A stretch of 64,000 nucleotides of DNA from Phycisphaerae bacterium (GCA_028279405.1 JANQNU010000049.1:1-64000); one strand, 5' to 3'. Positions 25,973 through 36,436 are shown, numbered from the stretch's first letter. The notes: generated by a model from the letters alone, not told the origin. Program-made: numbers and translations.

Positions 25973-27121
25973 ATGTACGGCTCACATCGTACGCGGTACT
26001 TCGCGTGCATCCTGGGTGTATTTCTTGGTGCCTCGTGTTTCACCAAGCACGCGGCGGCGATTGTTCGTCGCCATGATCGTGAAGACGCGCGGTTTGTTGA
26101 GGCCGCCGTCCCGCTCTCCCGCGCCGGATTCGTCGTACGTGTCGGCCGTGGTTGTGGCACGCTGATTACGGATCGACATGTGCTCACGGCGGCGCATGTC
26201 GTCGATCGATTTACCGCATACGGACCGAGTCTCCGAATCGGACAAGCGACTCGCAAGATCGTTCGTATCTCGGTGCATCCGAAGGCTGCGTTTCAGCCGG
26301 GCGAAACAGTCAGGCACGACATCGCTGTGCTCGAACTCGACGCTGCCATCACCAACATCAAGCCGGCGCGACTTGCTTCCAGCGAGCCCGACGTCCGAAG
26401 TCCGGTTTGGTTAGCTGGATATGGCGACTTCGGAGATGGCATGACGGGGCCAAAGCACCGGTCCGACGGCAAGCTGCGGGCCGCGACGAATCGACTCCAC
26501 AGAGTCAATTCCGAGTGGCTGATGTTTCGGTTCGATGCACCAGGGAAAGAAGCGCTGGACCTTGAAGGAATCTCCGGTACGGGAGATAGCGGCTCGGGTG
26601 CCTATCTCGAAACACCTACCGGCTGGACCATCGTCGGCGTGAGTTCCTGGAACGACGGCGAAGGTGATCGCTTCGGAAAGTACGGCTCACTCGAATACTA
26701 CGGCAGCGTCGCTCGGTACTCGACGTGGATCAATCGGTGTATCAAGACGCCCGAGCAGGCTCCTATGACGGACAGGATCGTCGCCGGCCCTCTTCCGGAT
26801 ACGCGTGCCGGACGATTTCTTCAGGAACTGATCGCGCTCTTTGGTGATTGCAACGATTCAGCATTGGCGGTCTTCACGACCAAGTGGTTGAGACATGGGA
26901 CGACGAATGCTGAAGCCCGCCAGCAAGTTCACAAATGGCGAGAGATGTTTGGACAGCTAAGGCCTGACCGATACCACTCGAGGGCTGATCACACACTTGC
27001 CGTCGAGTTCGAAAGTAATGATGGATCACGCAAGCTCATTCGCGTCTACCTAGACTATGGTCCGGCGGGCCGTCTGCTTGCGATTCGATCGAGTACTTTG
27101 GAAACCGATCCAGAAAAGTGA
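25973..27121 (+). CDS. Secreted trypsin-like serine protease (S1 family)
   Basis: 382 residues from the ATG at 25973, preceded by GAGG. A signal peptide (YFACILGVFLGASCFTKHAAA) leads to a chymotrypsin fold with catalytic triad H75 (VLTAAHV), D116 (RHDIAVLELD) and S206 (GTGDSGSGAY). The GCGTLITDRHVLTAAHVV and WTIVGVSSW strands are typical. After about residue 260 comes a 120-residue extension without recognised motifs (NDSALAVFTTKWLRHG). It is likely exported and acts on proteins in the periplasm or outside; target unknown. It converges with the HEAT-repeat gene. Confidence 0.88.
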   Translation: MYGSHRTRYFACILGVFLGASCFTKHAAAIVRRHDREDARFVEAAVPLSRAGFVVRVGRGCGTLITDRHVLTAAHVVDRFTAYGPSLRIGQATRKIVRISVHPKAAFQPGETVRHDIAVLELDAAITNIKPARLASSEPDVRSPVWLAGYGDFGDGMTGPKHRSDGKLRAATNRLHRVNSEWLMFRFDAPGKEALDLEGISGTGDSGSGAYLETPTGWTIVGVSSWNDGEGDRFGKYGSLEYYGSVARYSTWINRCIKTPEQAPMTDRIVAGPLPDTRAGRFLQELIALFGDCNDSALAVFTTKWLRHGTTNAEARQQVHKWREMFGQLRPDRYHSRADHTLAVEFESNDGSRKLIRVYLDYGPAGRLLAIRSSTLETDPEK

Positions 27122-27294
27122 ATCGTCCGGCTGGATCGGATGGTCCGTTCCGCCGCAACGAGCATGAAACCGCCAACGATCGGCCACAGCAACCGCCGAG
27201 GGCGCTCGGATCCTGTTGTGAGGCGAGCGAGCCCCTCAAACCCATCCGCGCATGGTTCAATCGGCCAGCCCTACCGCGGCAGTCGTGCCACGCC

Positions 27295-28086
27295 TCAGAA
27301 CTGCCCGTTCACGTGCTTGAACAACTCAGGCCGGTCGTCGCGCAGCCATCGAAAGTAGTCCGCGATCGCACGATACCGGGAAGACCGCACCTCATTGTCC
27401 TCAACGGGGCGACGGGCTCTTCGGAGTTCGGTGCCACCACTGACGAACGCCCCCTCGCTAAAGTCGTGGCCGAAATCGTTCAAGTCCTTACCCGATATCG
27501 CTTTGATTCCCATGTTGGAGATGTAGCGCGACATGTAGTAGTCACTACCCAACCCGTCGTAGAGAAACAGCATCGCATCGGGTTCGCCCAACTGCGCGAG
27601 CGACTTCGCAGCGGCCAATCGCGTAAGCTGATCCTGTTCCGAGTCTTCCATCAGCAACCGGAGTCTACGATGAGCACCGAACACCTTGTGTTCGCCCAGG
27701 CTGAAGGCGCACGTGTACCGGATCCGCGTTGACGCATCGGAAAGGCCATGTTGATAGATTGTCTCGCGCGCTTGCTCATCATCTACAAAGTGATTGATCA
27801 ACAATGAGTAACATTGATCGCGAACGTCGTCATCGGCATGGCGCTTTGCCCCACGTCGAATTACAGAAAGGGCCGGTTGGCCGATCTCGCCCAGACGATT
27901 CGCTGCATCTCGTCTCTGGCGCCAATCCGAGGCGTTCTCAAGCGCTGCAAAGGCCGCTTTGACACCAGAGACGTCACTCGGCGATTTGTCGACCGATGCT
28001 TTCACCGGAGTCGGTGCGACGTCGTCAGCGTACGATTGGAAGCTCAGCGATAGACAAAGAACCACGCAGGTACCCACATCGATCAT
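27295..28086 (-). CDS. Exported HEAT-repeat protein
   Basis: 263 residues with a signal peptide (MIDVGTCVVLCLSLSFQSYA) and GAGGAG six bases before the ATG. The body is a set of HEAT-like helical repeats: WRQRRDAANRLGEIGQPALSVI, VRDQCYSLLINHFVDDEQ, TRIRYTCAFSLGEHKVFGAHRRL and LTRLAAAKSLAQLGEPDAMLFL. These are protein-binding scaffolds. It converges on the trypsin-like protease gene; a link between them is possible but not shown. The C-terminal 60 residues are not repeat-like. Confidence 0.75.
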   Translation of the reverse strand: MIDVGTCVVLCLSLSFQSYADDVAPTPVKASVDKSPSDVSGVKAAFAALENASDWRQRRDAANRLGEIGQPALSVIRRGAKRHADDDVRDQCYSLLINHFVDDEQARETIYQHGLSDASTRIRYTCAFSLGEHKVFGAHRRLRLLMEDSEQDQLTRLAAAKSLAQLGEPDAMLFLYDGLGSDYYMSRYISNMGIKAISGKDLNDFGHDFSEGAFVSGGTELRRARRPVEDNEVRSSRYRAIADYFRWLRDDRPELFKHVNGQF

Positions 28087-28321
28087 GCCTGTGCTCCTCG
28101 CTCAATGGTCGTCAACGTCCAGAACCGTCGACCGACGGCCCTTCATTGGACGTACGGGCTCCGGTTCAGTTCCCGCCACTTCGCTTTTTTCGCCCGGCAA
28201 ACCACGCGGACAGCAAGGCCGCAATCGCAAACCACAGCGACTAATAATATCCCACAGTTTCGGAGATTTTTCGAGGGCGACCTGCCGAACACAAGTCTTT
28301 ATCCAGAAATGACTTACCGAA

Positions 28322-28394
<73 letters not shown>

Positions 28395-28399
28395 AGGAG

Positions 28400-28472
28400 T
28401 GGTCAGGGGCGGACTTGAACCGCCGACCCTGGCATTTTCAGTGCCATGCTCTACCAGCTGAGCTACCTGACC
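28400..28472 (-). tRNA. tRNA-Phe (anticodon GAA)
   Basis: 73-nt cloverleaf on the minus strand. The acceptor GGTCAGG pairs perfectly with CCTGACC, and A73 follows. Anticodon stem TGGCA/TGCCA with loop CTGAAAA gives anticodon GAA. T-arm GGCGG-TTCAAGT-CCGCC. CCA is not encoded. It is upstream of tRNA-Ala in the transcription direction. Confidence 0.95.
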
Positions 28473-28768
28473 CTCGGGTCTCGCGAAACGCGAGTCACGT
28501 AAGCTACGGCGACGCCCCCGTCGCGTCAACGTCAGCCCGCCAAATTCGACCACCTCCCCCCTCCGAGCGTGCAGCCTTCGGGGTAACGCGGTCCCGGCGC
28601 CACTAGCCCAAGGCCGGGCCGTCGAATCGCACCGTCTGCTACCACGGACGGGGCAACGGAAACGCCCGTCCGGCGACGGCTCGCGGCGCGTCCGTTCAAT
28701 AGAAGCAGCGCGGGGCCCCGAAAGGCGCCCGCGCTCAAACCACCATGCTCCGTTTCCGCGGAAATCCG

Positions 28769-31027
28769 CTACTGGAGCGTCACCAGCACCCGGATCACGC
28801 CCGTACCGTGATCGAGCGAACCGAGCGACTTGCCGACGATCGTGCCGGCCCGCGGATTGTCATCACGCATCGCATGTCCCGGCATACTCGACGTCACCAG
28901 CAGATCGCCGGGCTGAATCGGACCGTTCTCGTCCGTGACCTTACACGGGACAATCCCGACCACCGCCAGCGGGACTTCACCGATCATCCGTCCGAGTTCC
29001 ACCGGCTTGGCCGCGGTCATCTCGTCGGGATTCTGCGAATCCGGACCGAGCAAACGACTCGCGACCTCGTCCCAGTCGTTCTCGGAACCGAGATACCCGG
29101 GACGCGTGCTGTAGATACCCGCGACAAGCGTCGACCGCGGCGTCGTAGACCGTCGAACGGCGCGGTCTGCCGTCGGATCGATCACCAGGACGTCTCCAGG
29201 TTCGACAAGGTCGACGCCGTCTGTGACATGAATCATCTCGGCGAAGTCGGCCGGGCCGCTGAAGGTGCCGTCGGCGGTCACGTCGCCATCACCCCAGACG
29301 CGAAACTCGATGTCCGCGCCGCGCTCGCACTCGATGAACTGCGTGTTATCGTCCGCGTCGACGTGCGCTTCGATCTGCAACATGTCGGCATTCGCGACCG
29401 AGGCTTCGGTGCGCTCGATGTTCACGATGTTCGAACTGGTCGACACGTCGCGGACGTCGAGTTGCGTCGTGGGGGACGTGGTGCCAATGCCCAGATCGCC
29501 TTGCGAATCGATCACGACTTGATCGACAGCACCGTCCTGAAAGCGCGCGATATGCCCGATGCTGGTCTGGTTCACGACCAGCCCGGTACCGGTACCCTCG
29601 GCTTGGAAGATCGCGGCGGCTCCGGAACCGCGAACGCGCGTCACGATACCGTGGCCGGTCCCCGCGGTATCGTTGCAGAAGAAGTTGGCCGCAGAACCGC
29701 TGTTGTTGGAGATGACGCGCAACGCGTACTGGGCTTCATTGTTGGAGGCCGAACTGATCGCCACCGTCGGCGAGAGGGTATCCGTATTGCTTTGCGAGAA
29801 CGAGCCCGCCGAGCCGGTGCCGACCGTCGTTGCGATCAGCGCGGCGCCGCTTCCGTTGGCGGCGTCGACAGAGAAGCGAGCGCACGCGTTCGTACCGAGC
29901 GTCTGGCTGGCGTCGATCGCGAGACCGCTGCCACCGTGAATGATGTTGACGGCCGGGTCGAACCCGGCGTTCTCGCGAACGTCGAGCGTCGCAGCGGGAG
30001 TGGAAATCCGGATGCCCATTCGCCCCTCGCTCGTGATCGCCGCAATAGCGGGATTGGCCGCGAAGTTGTCGCTTGGACCGTACGTGAATTCCAGGTCGCT
30101 TCCGCCCGGGCTCGTTTCGCGCACGATGCCCCACGTGTCGACGATGTTCCCGCCGGAGACTTCCTTGAGTGCAATGGCGGAACCCGTGATCCCCTGCGAT
30201 GTACTGTACAGTCCCATCACGGCATCCCGGGCTTCGACCACGATCTCGTCTTCTTGGAGCGCGCCGGACGTGAGTCCGTTGCTCTCTCCCGTCACGTGAA
30301 GCCTTGTCAGCGGATCGGCTTCCGCGACGCCGAGGCGCCGATTGTCGGTGAGCCGCATGAGTGTCTGGTCGCCGACCCGCTGGAACGAAAAGCCCCCGTT
30401 GGCGCCGGCACCGCTGCCGCCGACACGGAACCGCGCCGTGTTGTTCAGCCAGCTGAAGTGGGCGCTCGCGCCGGGGTTATTGGGGTTCACCATATAGAAC
30501 CCCGCCCCGCCATCGCGGCTCCGAATACCGCCCACGACCTCCAAGGGAGCGCCAGGCGTATCGGTGCCGATGCCGACATTGCCTGCATCGTAGTGAACGT
30601 TGCCGCCGTTAACCTCCCAAGGGCTGGCGCCTGCCGAGTCAAGCGCGTAGAGCGCGATCGGCGTTGCCGTCAATGGCTGGCGCGGATCCAGGGTGGTAAA
30701 CGGTGCCGCGTCGTCCGGATCGTGCGGCGTACGAACGTCGACCTCGACCCAGAGCGCGTTGCCGGTGAAGGCGGCGAGCCCGAAGTCGAGCTCGACCGTG
30801 AACAAACCGTCCACCACCTCGACATCGCTGGCCGTCACGGTGACACCGATCTGGCTGCCGCCGACCGCCGCATCCCACAGCGAGAAGGCCAGATCCGCCG
30901 ACCCGTTGACCGGGTCGCTAGCATCCTTGAGCTGGCCCTGATACGTAAACCCGGAGCCGGCCGGCGCCGCCAGCCCGATCGGCACGAGCAGTAGTCCGAG
31001 AACAATGGTACCGGTAGTGCGAAGCAT
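28769..31027 (-). CDS. Secreted tail-fibre-like repeat protein, paralogue B
   Basis: 752 residues with a signal peptide (GTIVLGLLLVPIGLAAPAG). The N-terminal domain (FTYQGQLKDASDPVNGSADL ... LDPRQPLTATPIALYAL) matches paralogue A at 20.7-22.4 kb. The middle has fibre repeats such as YDAGNVGIGTDTPGAPLEVVGG, RRLGVAEADPLTRLHV and GDLGIGTTSPTTQLDV. The C-terminal domain (PADFAEMIHVTDGVDLVEPGDVLVID ... GKSLGSLDHGTGVIRVLVTLQ) also matches, with an insertion of about 25 residues. It is probably an extracellular fibrous protein. The promoter region is shared with the divergent sigma factor gene. Confidence 0.75.
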   Translation of the reverse strand: MLRTTGTIVLGLLLVPIGLAAPAGSGFTYQGQLKDASDPVNGSADLAFSLWDAAVGGSQIGVTVTASDVEVVDGLFTVELDFGLAAFTGNALWVEVDVRTPHDPDDAAPFTTLDPRQPLTATPIALYALDSAGASPWEVNGGNVHYDAGNVGIGTDTPGAPLEVVGGIRSRDGGAGFYMVNPNNPGASAHFSWLNNTARFRVGGSGAGANGGFSFQRVGDQTLMRLTDNRRLGVAEADPLTRLHVTGESNGLTSGALQEDEIVVEARDAVMGLYSTSQGITGSAIALKEVSGGNIVDTWGIVRETSPGGSDLEFTYGPSDNFAANPAIAAITSEGRMGIRISTPAATLDVRENAGFDPAVNIIHGGSGLAIDASQTLGTNACARFSVDAANGSGAALIATTVGTGSAGSFSQSNTDTLSPTVAISSASNNEAQYALRVISNNSGSAANFFCNDTAGTGHGIVTRVRGSGAAAIFQAEGTGTGLVVNQTSIGHIARFQDGAVDQVVIDSQGDLGIGTTSPTTQLDVRDVSTSSNIVNIERTEASVANADMLQIEAHVDADDNTQFIECERGADIEFRVWGDGDVTADGTFSGPADFAEMIHVTDGVDLVEPGDVLVIDPTADRAVRRSTTPRSTLVAGIYSTRPGYLGSENDWDEVASRLLGPDSQNPDEMTAAKPVELGRMIGEVPLAVVGIVPCKVTDENGPIQPGDLLVTSSMPGHAMRDDNPRAGTIVGKSLGSLDHGTGVIRVLVTLQ

Positions 31028-31213
31028 GTCTTTTCTCCTCGTGTTCTGGCGCGGACCGCGCCGCGCGGACTCGTCGTCCGAGTTGGGAAACGCGGCCGTT
31101 TTTCGTACAATTCGTGGAGACGTCCACGGTCGGTACGATGTCGACTCGTCTGATCAAGCAGAATTCCGAACCGGATTCCATCAGGGTTTTCCAACGAACC
31201 AACGAGGCGGGTC

Positions 31214-31786
31214 ATGAGCAGCCCTGCTGAACAGAACCTGACCCGGATCCGTGCTGCCCTTGCCGGGGATCCGCAGGAACAGGCGCTGACGACGCTGCTG
31301 CCGTCGGTCTACGATGAGCTTCGGCGGCTTGCTGAATCGCTGATGCGATCCGAGCGTGCCGACCATACCTTGCAGACGACCGCGCTCGTCCACGAGGCGT
31401 ACGTTCGGCTGGCCGGGTCCGGCGAGCCGCGTTGGCAAGACCGCAAACACTTCTTCCGACTCGCCGCGATCGTCATGCGCCACGTGCTGATCGACCACGC
31501 CGAAGCCCGTCGAGCACAGAAACGCGGGGGCGGACGAGCCGGCCTGTCGCTCGAAGAGGTGACGATCGCGCTGGGCGATCCCGATATCGACCTGCAGGCC
31601 CTGGACGAAGCGCTGACGGACCTCGGCACCCGGGATCGACAGAAAGCCGATGTCGTCGAACTACGGTTCTTCGGCGGATGCACGATCGACGAGACCTCCG
31701 AAACGCTCGGGATATCGACCGCTACCGTCGAGCGTGAATGGCGGTTCGCACGGGCCTGGCTTCGCTCCCGTCTGGCGGAAACCTGA
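31214..31786 (+). CDS. ECF RNA polymerase sigma factor (planctomycete type)
   Basis: 190 residues, ATG behind GAGG. Region 2 is LLPSVYDELRRLAESLMRSERADHTLQTTALVHEAYVRL and the FFRLAAIVMRHVLIDHAEARRAQKRGGG stretch; region 4 is KADVVELRFFGGCTIDETSETLGISTATVEREWRFARAWL. This is the subgroup abundant in planctomycetes and acidobacteria (sigma-70 'X6'-like). Such factors usually lack an anti-sigma gene and sit beside a Ser/Thr kinase, exactly as here (86 bp to the kinase). It is likely controlled by the kinase rather than by a membrane anti-sigma. Confidence 0.92.
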   Translation: MSSPAEQNLTRIRAALAGDPQEQALTTLLPSVYDELRRLAESLMRSERADHTLQTTALVHEAYVRLAGSGEPRWQDRKHFFRLAAIVMRHVLIDHAEARRAQKRGGGRAGLSLEEVTIALGDPDIDLQALDEALTDLGTRDRQKADVVELRFFGGCTIDETSETLGISTATVEREWRFARAWLRSRLAET

Positions 31787-31872
31787 CGAAACGCGCTTTG
31801 CAGATGATGGAGTCGGACCGCGAAACCCGCTCCTGCTAAAGACGCGAGATCCGTGTATGGAGCGCCATACCG

Positions 31873-34830
31873 ATGGCGATTGATCCTCTAGCCAACCCGT
31901 TGCGCTGGCAGCGTCTGGACGCGCTGTTCCACGAAGCCTTGAAGGTGCCGATCGCGGCGCGGGCCAAATACCTGGACGACGCATGTTCAGGCGATCGTTC
32001 GCTGCGCGAAACGCTCGAGCGCCTGCTGGCCTTCGACCAGGCCGAGTCCGCGTCCTTCACCGCGCGCGGCGGGATCGTCTCTGGCGGCGGCAGCAGCTCG
32101 CTGCGGGCGGCGGTCGCCCTCGACGGGAGCGCTGACACGGGCGACCTGGTCGGCAAGCGCGTCGGGCCCTACCGCTTGAACCGCCTGATCGCTTCCGGCG
32201 GCATGGGTGCCGTCTGGCACGGGGAACGCGCCGACGATCAGTATCGGATGGCTGTCGCGATCAAGCTCATCCGCTGGAGCACCTACGACAGCGATCTCCT
32301 TCGTCGGTTCCGCACGGAACGCCAACTCCTCGCCAATCTCGATCACGCCAACATCGCGCGCTTGCTGGACGGCGGCGTCACTGATGACGGGGCGCCCTAC
32401 CTGGTCATGGAGTATGTGGAAGGACACCCCATCACGCGCTACTGCAGCGAACAGGAACTCGCGACGCGCGGACGACTCGCGCTGTTTCGCAAAGTGTGCG
32501 CCGCGGTGCAACACGCACACCGGCACTTGATCGTCCATCGCGATCTCAAGCCGAACAATATCCTGGTAACCGCCGCGGGAGAACCGAAGCTGCTCGACTT
32601 CGGCATCGCCAAGGTGCTCGAAGATGGAGAACCGAGCACGCCGCGCGCCGACGCCACACAGAACAGCGCAGCGTTGATGACGCCGCGTTACGCAAGTCCC
32701 GAGCAGATCGACGGGGCACCGATCACCACCGCCTCGGACATCTATGCACTGGGGACGGTGCTCTACGAGATTCTCAGCGGGCAACCGGTGCACCCGCCGG
32801 ATCGGCGACTCGCCGATCTCTTTCGCGCGATCCGCGAGTCGGCGCCGACGCGCCCCTCGTCGATCAACCCCGAGTTGGACCGCGACCTCGATGCGATCGT
32901 TCTCAAGGCGCTGTCGAAAGAACCCGAGCGGCGCTACGCGTCGGTCGATGCACTGGAGGCCGACATCCGGCGCTACCTGGTCGGTGAACCCGTCCGGGCC
33001 CACCCGCCCAGCGTCTGGTACCCGGTCCGCAAGTTCGTTCGTCGCAACCGACTTGCCGTCGGGCTGCTGGCAATGATCGCGACGTTGATCCCGGTCATTG
33101 GCGTTGGGGGCTGGCTCCTGGCGGCGCGAGCCGCGAACGAGCGTGACCAGGCGCTGGCAGCCCGAGCGCAAGAGGTGGTGGCGCGCGCCACGGCACAGGA
33201 AATCACGCGATTCCTGCAAGAGATGCTCGCCTCCGCGCAACCGCAGCGGATCGGCACAGCGGACCTCACCGTCCGCGAACTGCTCGACGCGGCCGGCGCG
33301 GAAATCGACACGTCGTTGGCCGATCAACCTGACATCCAATCGGCCGTACGTCTCACGGTCGGCGACGCCTACCGCAGCTTGGGTTTTTATGAGGACGCCG
33401 AACGGCACTTGAGGGCTGCGCTCGAAACGCGCCTTGCGTTGCACGCCGACGACCACCCCGATGTTCTCGAGGCAATCGATCGCTACGCGACGCTGCTCCA
33501 GGAAACAGGTAAGTATGCTGACGCGGAATCGCGGTTTCGGGCGGTTTTGGCCGCGCGCCGCGCGGAGAATCCGCGCGCACCGCTAGCCATTGCACTCGCT
33601 GAGAACAACCTGGCGCTGCTCCTCGATGACATGGGACACTACAACGAAGCGGAGACCCTGTTGCGCGCGGCGCTGGCGGCGCGCCGTGGTGCACTGGGTA
33701 CCGATGCACCGCTGGTCGCGGCGAGCCTGGCCAGTCTGGCAGCTACCGTCTCCCACCAGGGCCGACACGCAGAGTCCGAAGAACTGCTCGAGGAAGCGTT
33801 GACGATTCATCGTCGCGCGCGCGGCGACGCGCATCTCGACACGATCAAGACGCTGGCGGAGTTGGGAACCTGCCTGTTGGAGCAGGATCGGCTCGACGCG
33901 GCCGAGTCGCGATTGCGCGCGGCGCTCGACGGGTTTGAGGCAGTCCTCGGTCCGGAGCACCCGGACACGGTCAAGGTGTTGAACAACCTGGCCGGCGTGC
34001 TGACGACCAAGGAGTCGTGGGAAGCGGCGCGACAGCTCCTGGAACGGGCCCTCGCGGTCCGCCGGGACGTACTCGGTCCCGAACATCCGGACGTCGCGAT
34101 CGCGCTAAACAACCTCGCCGCCGTCACGCGCCGCCAAGGCGATCTGGAGCGCGCGGAGACGCTATACATGCAAGCCCTGGAGGTGGCCCGCAACGCGCTG
34201 GGGCCGCAACATCCGCTCGTTGCCACCACGCTCAACAACGTGGCGTTTGTAATGTCGCGACAAGGCAAACTGGAAGCGGCCGAGAAGCACCTGCGCGAGT
34301 CGATCGAGATTCAACGGGTTCGCCTCGGTGCCGATCACCCGCGCTATGCCGTGGCACTGAACAACCTCGGCAGGCTGGTCGAGACGCAGGGAGATCTGGA
34401 GCAAGCCGCGGCGCTGTACGAGCAAGCGCTGCAAATCCGCGAATCGGCTCCCGACCCCGACCGCCGAACAGCGGCGACGCTGCTGTACAACCGTGGGAAC
34501 GTTCTTGTACGACTCGAGCGTCATGCCGAAGCGGAGCCGTTGTTGCGCCGCTCTATGGACTTGCGTCACGAGTTGCATCCGGAGGATCACTGGCAAATCC
34601 AACAGGTCCGCAGCACACTCGGGGCGTGCAGGGCCGGGCTTGGACAACTCGATGAAGCGGAAACGCTGCTCACAACGGCGCACGAAGCGTTACAGAAGGC
34701 GGGGCCGTCCGCCGACCGCGCGCGACGAAAAGCGGTTACCCACCTCGTCCAACTCTACGAACAATGGAACAAGCCGGCCGAAGCCGATCGCTGGCGCGCA
34801 GTAGCGGAACGCAACGCTCCGGCAGAATGA
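31873..34830 (+). CDS. Membrane Ser/Thr protein kinase with C-terminal TPRs
   Basis: 985 residues. An N-terminal helical region (about 1-60) of the type preceding planctomycete kinases is followed by the kinase domain at about 95-370: GPYRLNRLIASGGMGAVWHG (glycine loop), VAIKLIRW (Lys), HRDLKPNNIL (catalytic loop), DFGIAKVLE and PRYASPEQIDG. A membrane helix lies at about 395-420 (VGLLAMIATLIPVIGVGGWLL). The outer part has roughly ten 42-residue kinesin-light-chain-type TPRs (GPEHPDTVKVLNNLAGVL and similar). It probably senses or binds a partner outside through the TPRs and phosphorylates inside; the neighbouring ECF sigma factor is the obvious candidate target. Confidence 0.93.
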   Translation: MAIDPLANPLRWQRLDALFHEALKVPIAARAKYLDDACSGDRSLRETLERLLAFDQAESASFTARGGIVSGGGSSSLRAAVALDGSADTGDLVGKRVGPYRLNRLIASGGMGAVWHGERADDQYRMAVAIKLIRWSTYDSDLLRRFRTERQLLANLDHANIARLLDGGVTDDGAPYLVMEYVEGHPITRYCSEQELATRGRLALFRKVCAAVQHAHRHLIVHRDLKPNNILVTAAGEPKLLDFGIAKVLEDGEPSTPRADATQNSAALMTPRYASPEQIDGAPITTASDIYALGTVLYEILSGQPVHPPDRRLADLFRAIRESAPTRPSSINPELDRDLDAIVLKALSKEPERRYASVDALEADIRRYLVGEPVRAHPPSVWYPVRKFVRRNRLAVGLLAMIATLIPVIGVGGWLLAARAANERDQALAARAQEVVARATAQEITRFLQEMLASAQPQRIGTADLTVRELLDAAGAEIDTSLADQPDIQSAVRLTVGDAYRSLGFYEDAERHLRAALETRLALHADDHPDVLEAIDRYATLLQETGKYADAESRFRAVLAARRAENPRAPLAIALAENNLALLLDDMGHYNEAETLLRAALAARRGALGTDAPLVAASLASLAATVSHQGRHAESEELLEEALTIHRRARGDAHLDTIKTLAELGTCLLEQDRLDAAESRLRAALDGFEAVLGPEHPDTVKVLNNLAGVLTTKESWEAARQLLERALAVRRDVLGPEHPDVAIALNNLAAVTRRQGDLERAETLYMQALEVARNALGPQHPLVATTLNNVAFVMSRQGKLEAAEKHLRESIEIQRVRLGADHPRYAVALNNLGRLVETQGDLEQAAALYEQALQIRESAPDPDRRTAATLLYNRGNVLVRLERHAEAEPLLRRSMDLRHELHPEDHWQIQQVRSTLGACRAGLGQLDEAETLLTTAHEALQKAGPSADRARRKAVTHLVQLYEQWNKPAEADRWRAVAERNAPAE

Positions 34831-34906
34831 CCGCTCGTTTGCGCTCGCGCGTTGAGTGTTTCTTGCCCTTCCCGTTACGGCCTGACGCGGTTACGATATT
34901 AGGGAA

Positions 34907-36436
34907 ATGTTCGCACGTCTGTACAGTATGGCCCTCGCGGGGATCGACGCGACACTGTGTGAGGTAGAGATCGATGTCAGCGGTCGCGGATTCGGGATCC
35001 CGACGCTGGTCGGCCTGCCCGACTCGGCGGTCAAGGAGAGCCTCGATCGCATTCGCAGCGCCCTCGTCAACTCGGGCTTTGCGCATCCCAGGACCAAGAC
35101 GACCATCAACCTTGCACCGGCAAACGTCCGCAAAGAAGGCCCGGCGTTCGATCTGCCGATCGCGATCGGCTTCCTGCTCGCGGACGAGCAGCTCGCCAGC
35201 GACACGGTCGACGACTACCTGATCGCCGGCGAATTGGCACTCGACGGGCAGATTCGGCCGATCAAGGGCGCGCTTTCGCTGGCACTGCTCTGCAAACAGC
35301 ATGAGTTTCGCGGCTTGATTCTGCCGCGTGAGAACGCCAACGAGGCCGCCGTGGTCACCGGCGTCGAAGTCATCGGCGTCGATTCGCTTGCACAGGCCGT
35401 TGGATTTCTGAGCGGGCAATTGCCATTGAACCCGGTGGCGGTCGACATTGCGCGAATTTTCGAGCACGCGGCGCAGTACGAGGTGGACTTTGCCGACGTC
35501 CGCGGGCAGGAGCAGGCCAAGCGGGCGCTGCTGATCGCGGCCGCCGGTCGGCACAATCTGTTGCTGATCGGACCGCCGGGCACGGGCAAGACGATGCTCG
35601 CGAAGCGGCTGCCGACGATCCTGCCGGCGTTGTCGTTGCCCGAAGCGCTGGAAACGACACGAATCTACTCCGCATCCGGCAAGCTCAACCATGGCACCGG
35701 CCTGCTCGCTACGCGTCCGGTCCGTCAGCCCCACCACTCGATCAGCACGGCGGCGTTGGTCGGCGGCGGCACCATCCCGACCGCCGGCGAGGTCTCGCTG
35801 GCGCATCACGGCGTGTTGTTCCTGGATGAGTTTCCGGAATTCAACCGGACCGTGCTCGAATCGCTGCGGCAGGTGATCGAGGACCGCGTCGTCACGATCT
35901 CTCGCGCACACAGCTCTGTCGAGTTCCCCTCCGACTTCCTGCTGGTGGCTGCGATGAACCCCTGCCCTTGCGGGTACTTCACCGATCCCCGCAAGCCATG
36001 CAAGTGCTCGGCACCGCAGATCGATCGCTATCTGGCGCGAATCTCGGGCCCACTGCTGGAACGGATCGACCTTCACGTGGAGGTGCCCGCGGTCCCGATC
36101 GAAGCGTTGCGCGAACTGCAGCCGGGAACGGGTAGTGCTACGATGCGCGAACAGGTGCAGACCTGCGCTCACGTCCAGCGGGAACGGTTCGGTCCGGAAT
36201 CAACGATGACGAACGGACGCATGGCATCACGGCAACTGCGGCAGCATTGCAAGCTTGACGCGGACGGGGAGCGGCTGCTGCGCCAGGCCGTGCGCGAGTT
36301 GGGTCTGAGCGCCCGGGCGCACGACAAGGTCCTGCGCGTGGCACGCACCATCGCTGACCTGGCGGGTGCGCGCGACGTGGCGGCAACGCACCTTTCCGAA
36401 GCGATCCAGTATCGACGGCTCGACCGCGCGTTGTGA
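34907..36436 (+). CDS. comM: YifB/ComM-family Mg-chelatase-like AAA+ ATPase
   Basis: 509 residues, full length. The N-terminal Lon-like domain (MFARLYSMALAGIDATLCEVEIDVSGRGFGIPTLVGLPD) precedes the AAA+ core: Walker A GPPGTGKT near residue 222, Walker B GVLFLDEFPEF, sensor VAAMNPCPCG with the zinc-finger-like CPCGYFTDPRKPCKC, and LERIDLHVEVP. Known ComM proteins drive branch migration in natural transformation. This organism may take up DNA, but no other competence gene is in the window. Confidence 0.94.
   Translation: MFARLYSMALAGIDATLCEVEIDVSGRGFGIPTLVGLPDSAVKESLDRIRSALVNSGFAHPRTKTTINLAPANVRKEGPAFDLPIAIGFLLADEQLASDTVDDYLIAGELALDGQIRPIKGALSLALLCKQHEFRGLILPRENANEAAVVTGVEVIGVDSLAQAVGFLSGQLPLNPVAVDIARIFEHAAQYEVDFADVRGQEQAKRALLIAAAGRHNLLLIGPPGTGKTMLAKRLPTILPALSLPEALETTRIYSASGKLNHGTGLLATRPVRQPHHSISTAALVGGGTIPTAGEVSLAHHGVLFLDEFPEFNRTVLESLRQVIEDRVVTISRAHSSVEFPSDFLLVAAMNPCPCGYFTDPRKPCKCSAPQIDRYLARISGPLLERIDLHVEVPAVPIEALRELQPGTGSATMREQVQTCAHVQRERFGPESTMTNGRMASRQLRQHCKLDADGERLLRQAVRELGLSARAHDKVLRVARTIADLAGARDVAATHLSEAIQYRRLDRAL

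Noticed and set aside
28590-28680. Inverted GGACGGG/CCCGTCC repeat after the tail-fibre paralogue B gene as a terminator.
   Set aside because: No T tract and far from the stop on the minus strand; left unassigned.
31987-33456. Long minus-strand frame opposite the Ser/Thr kinase.
   Set aside because: Antisense to conserved kinase motifs; no ribosome binding site and no recognisable domain. Other such shadows lie opposite ComM (34736-36172), the RND permease (42542-43648) and the FG-GAP protein (61912-63282).
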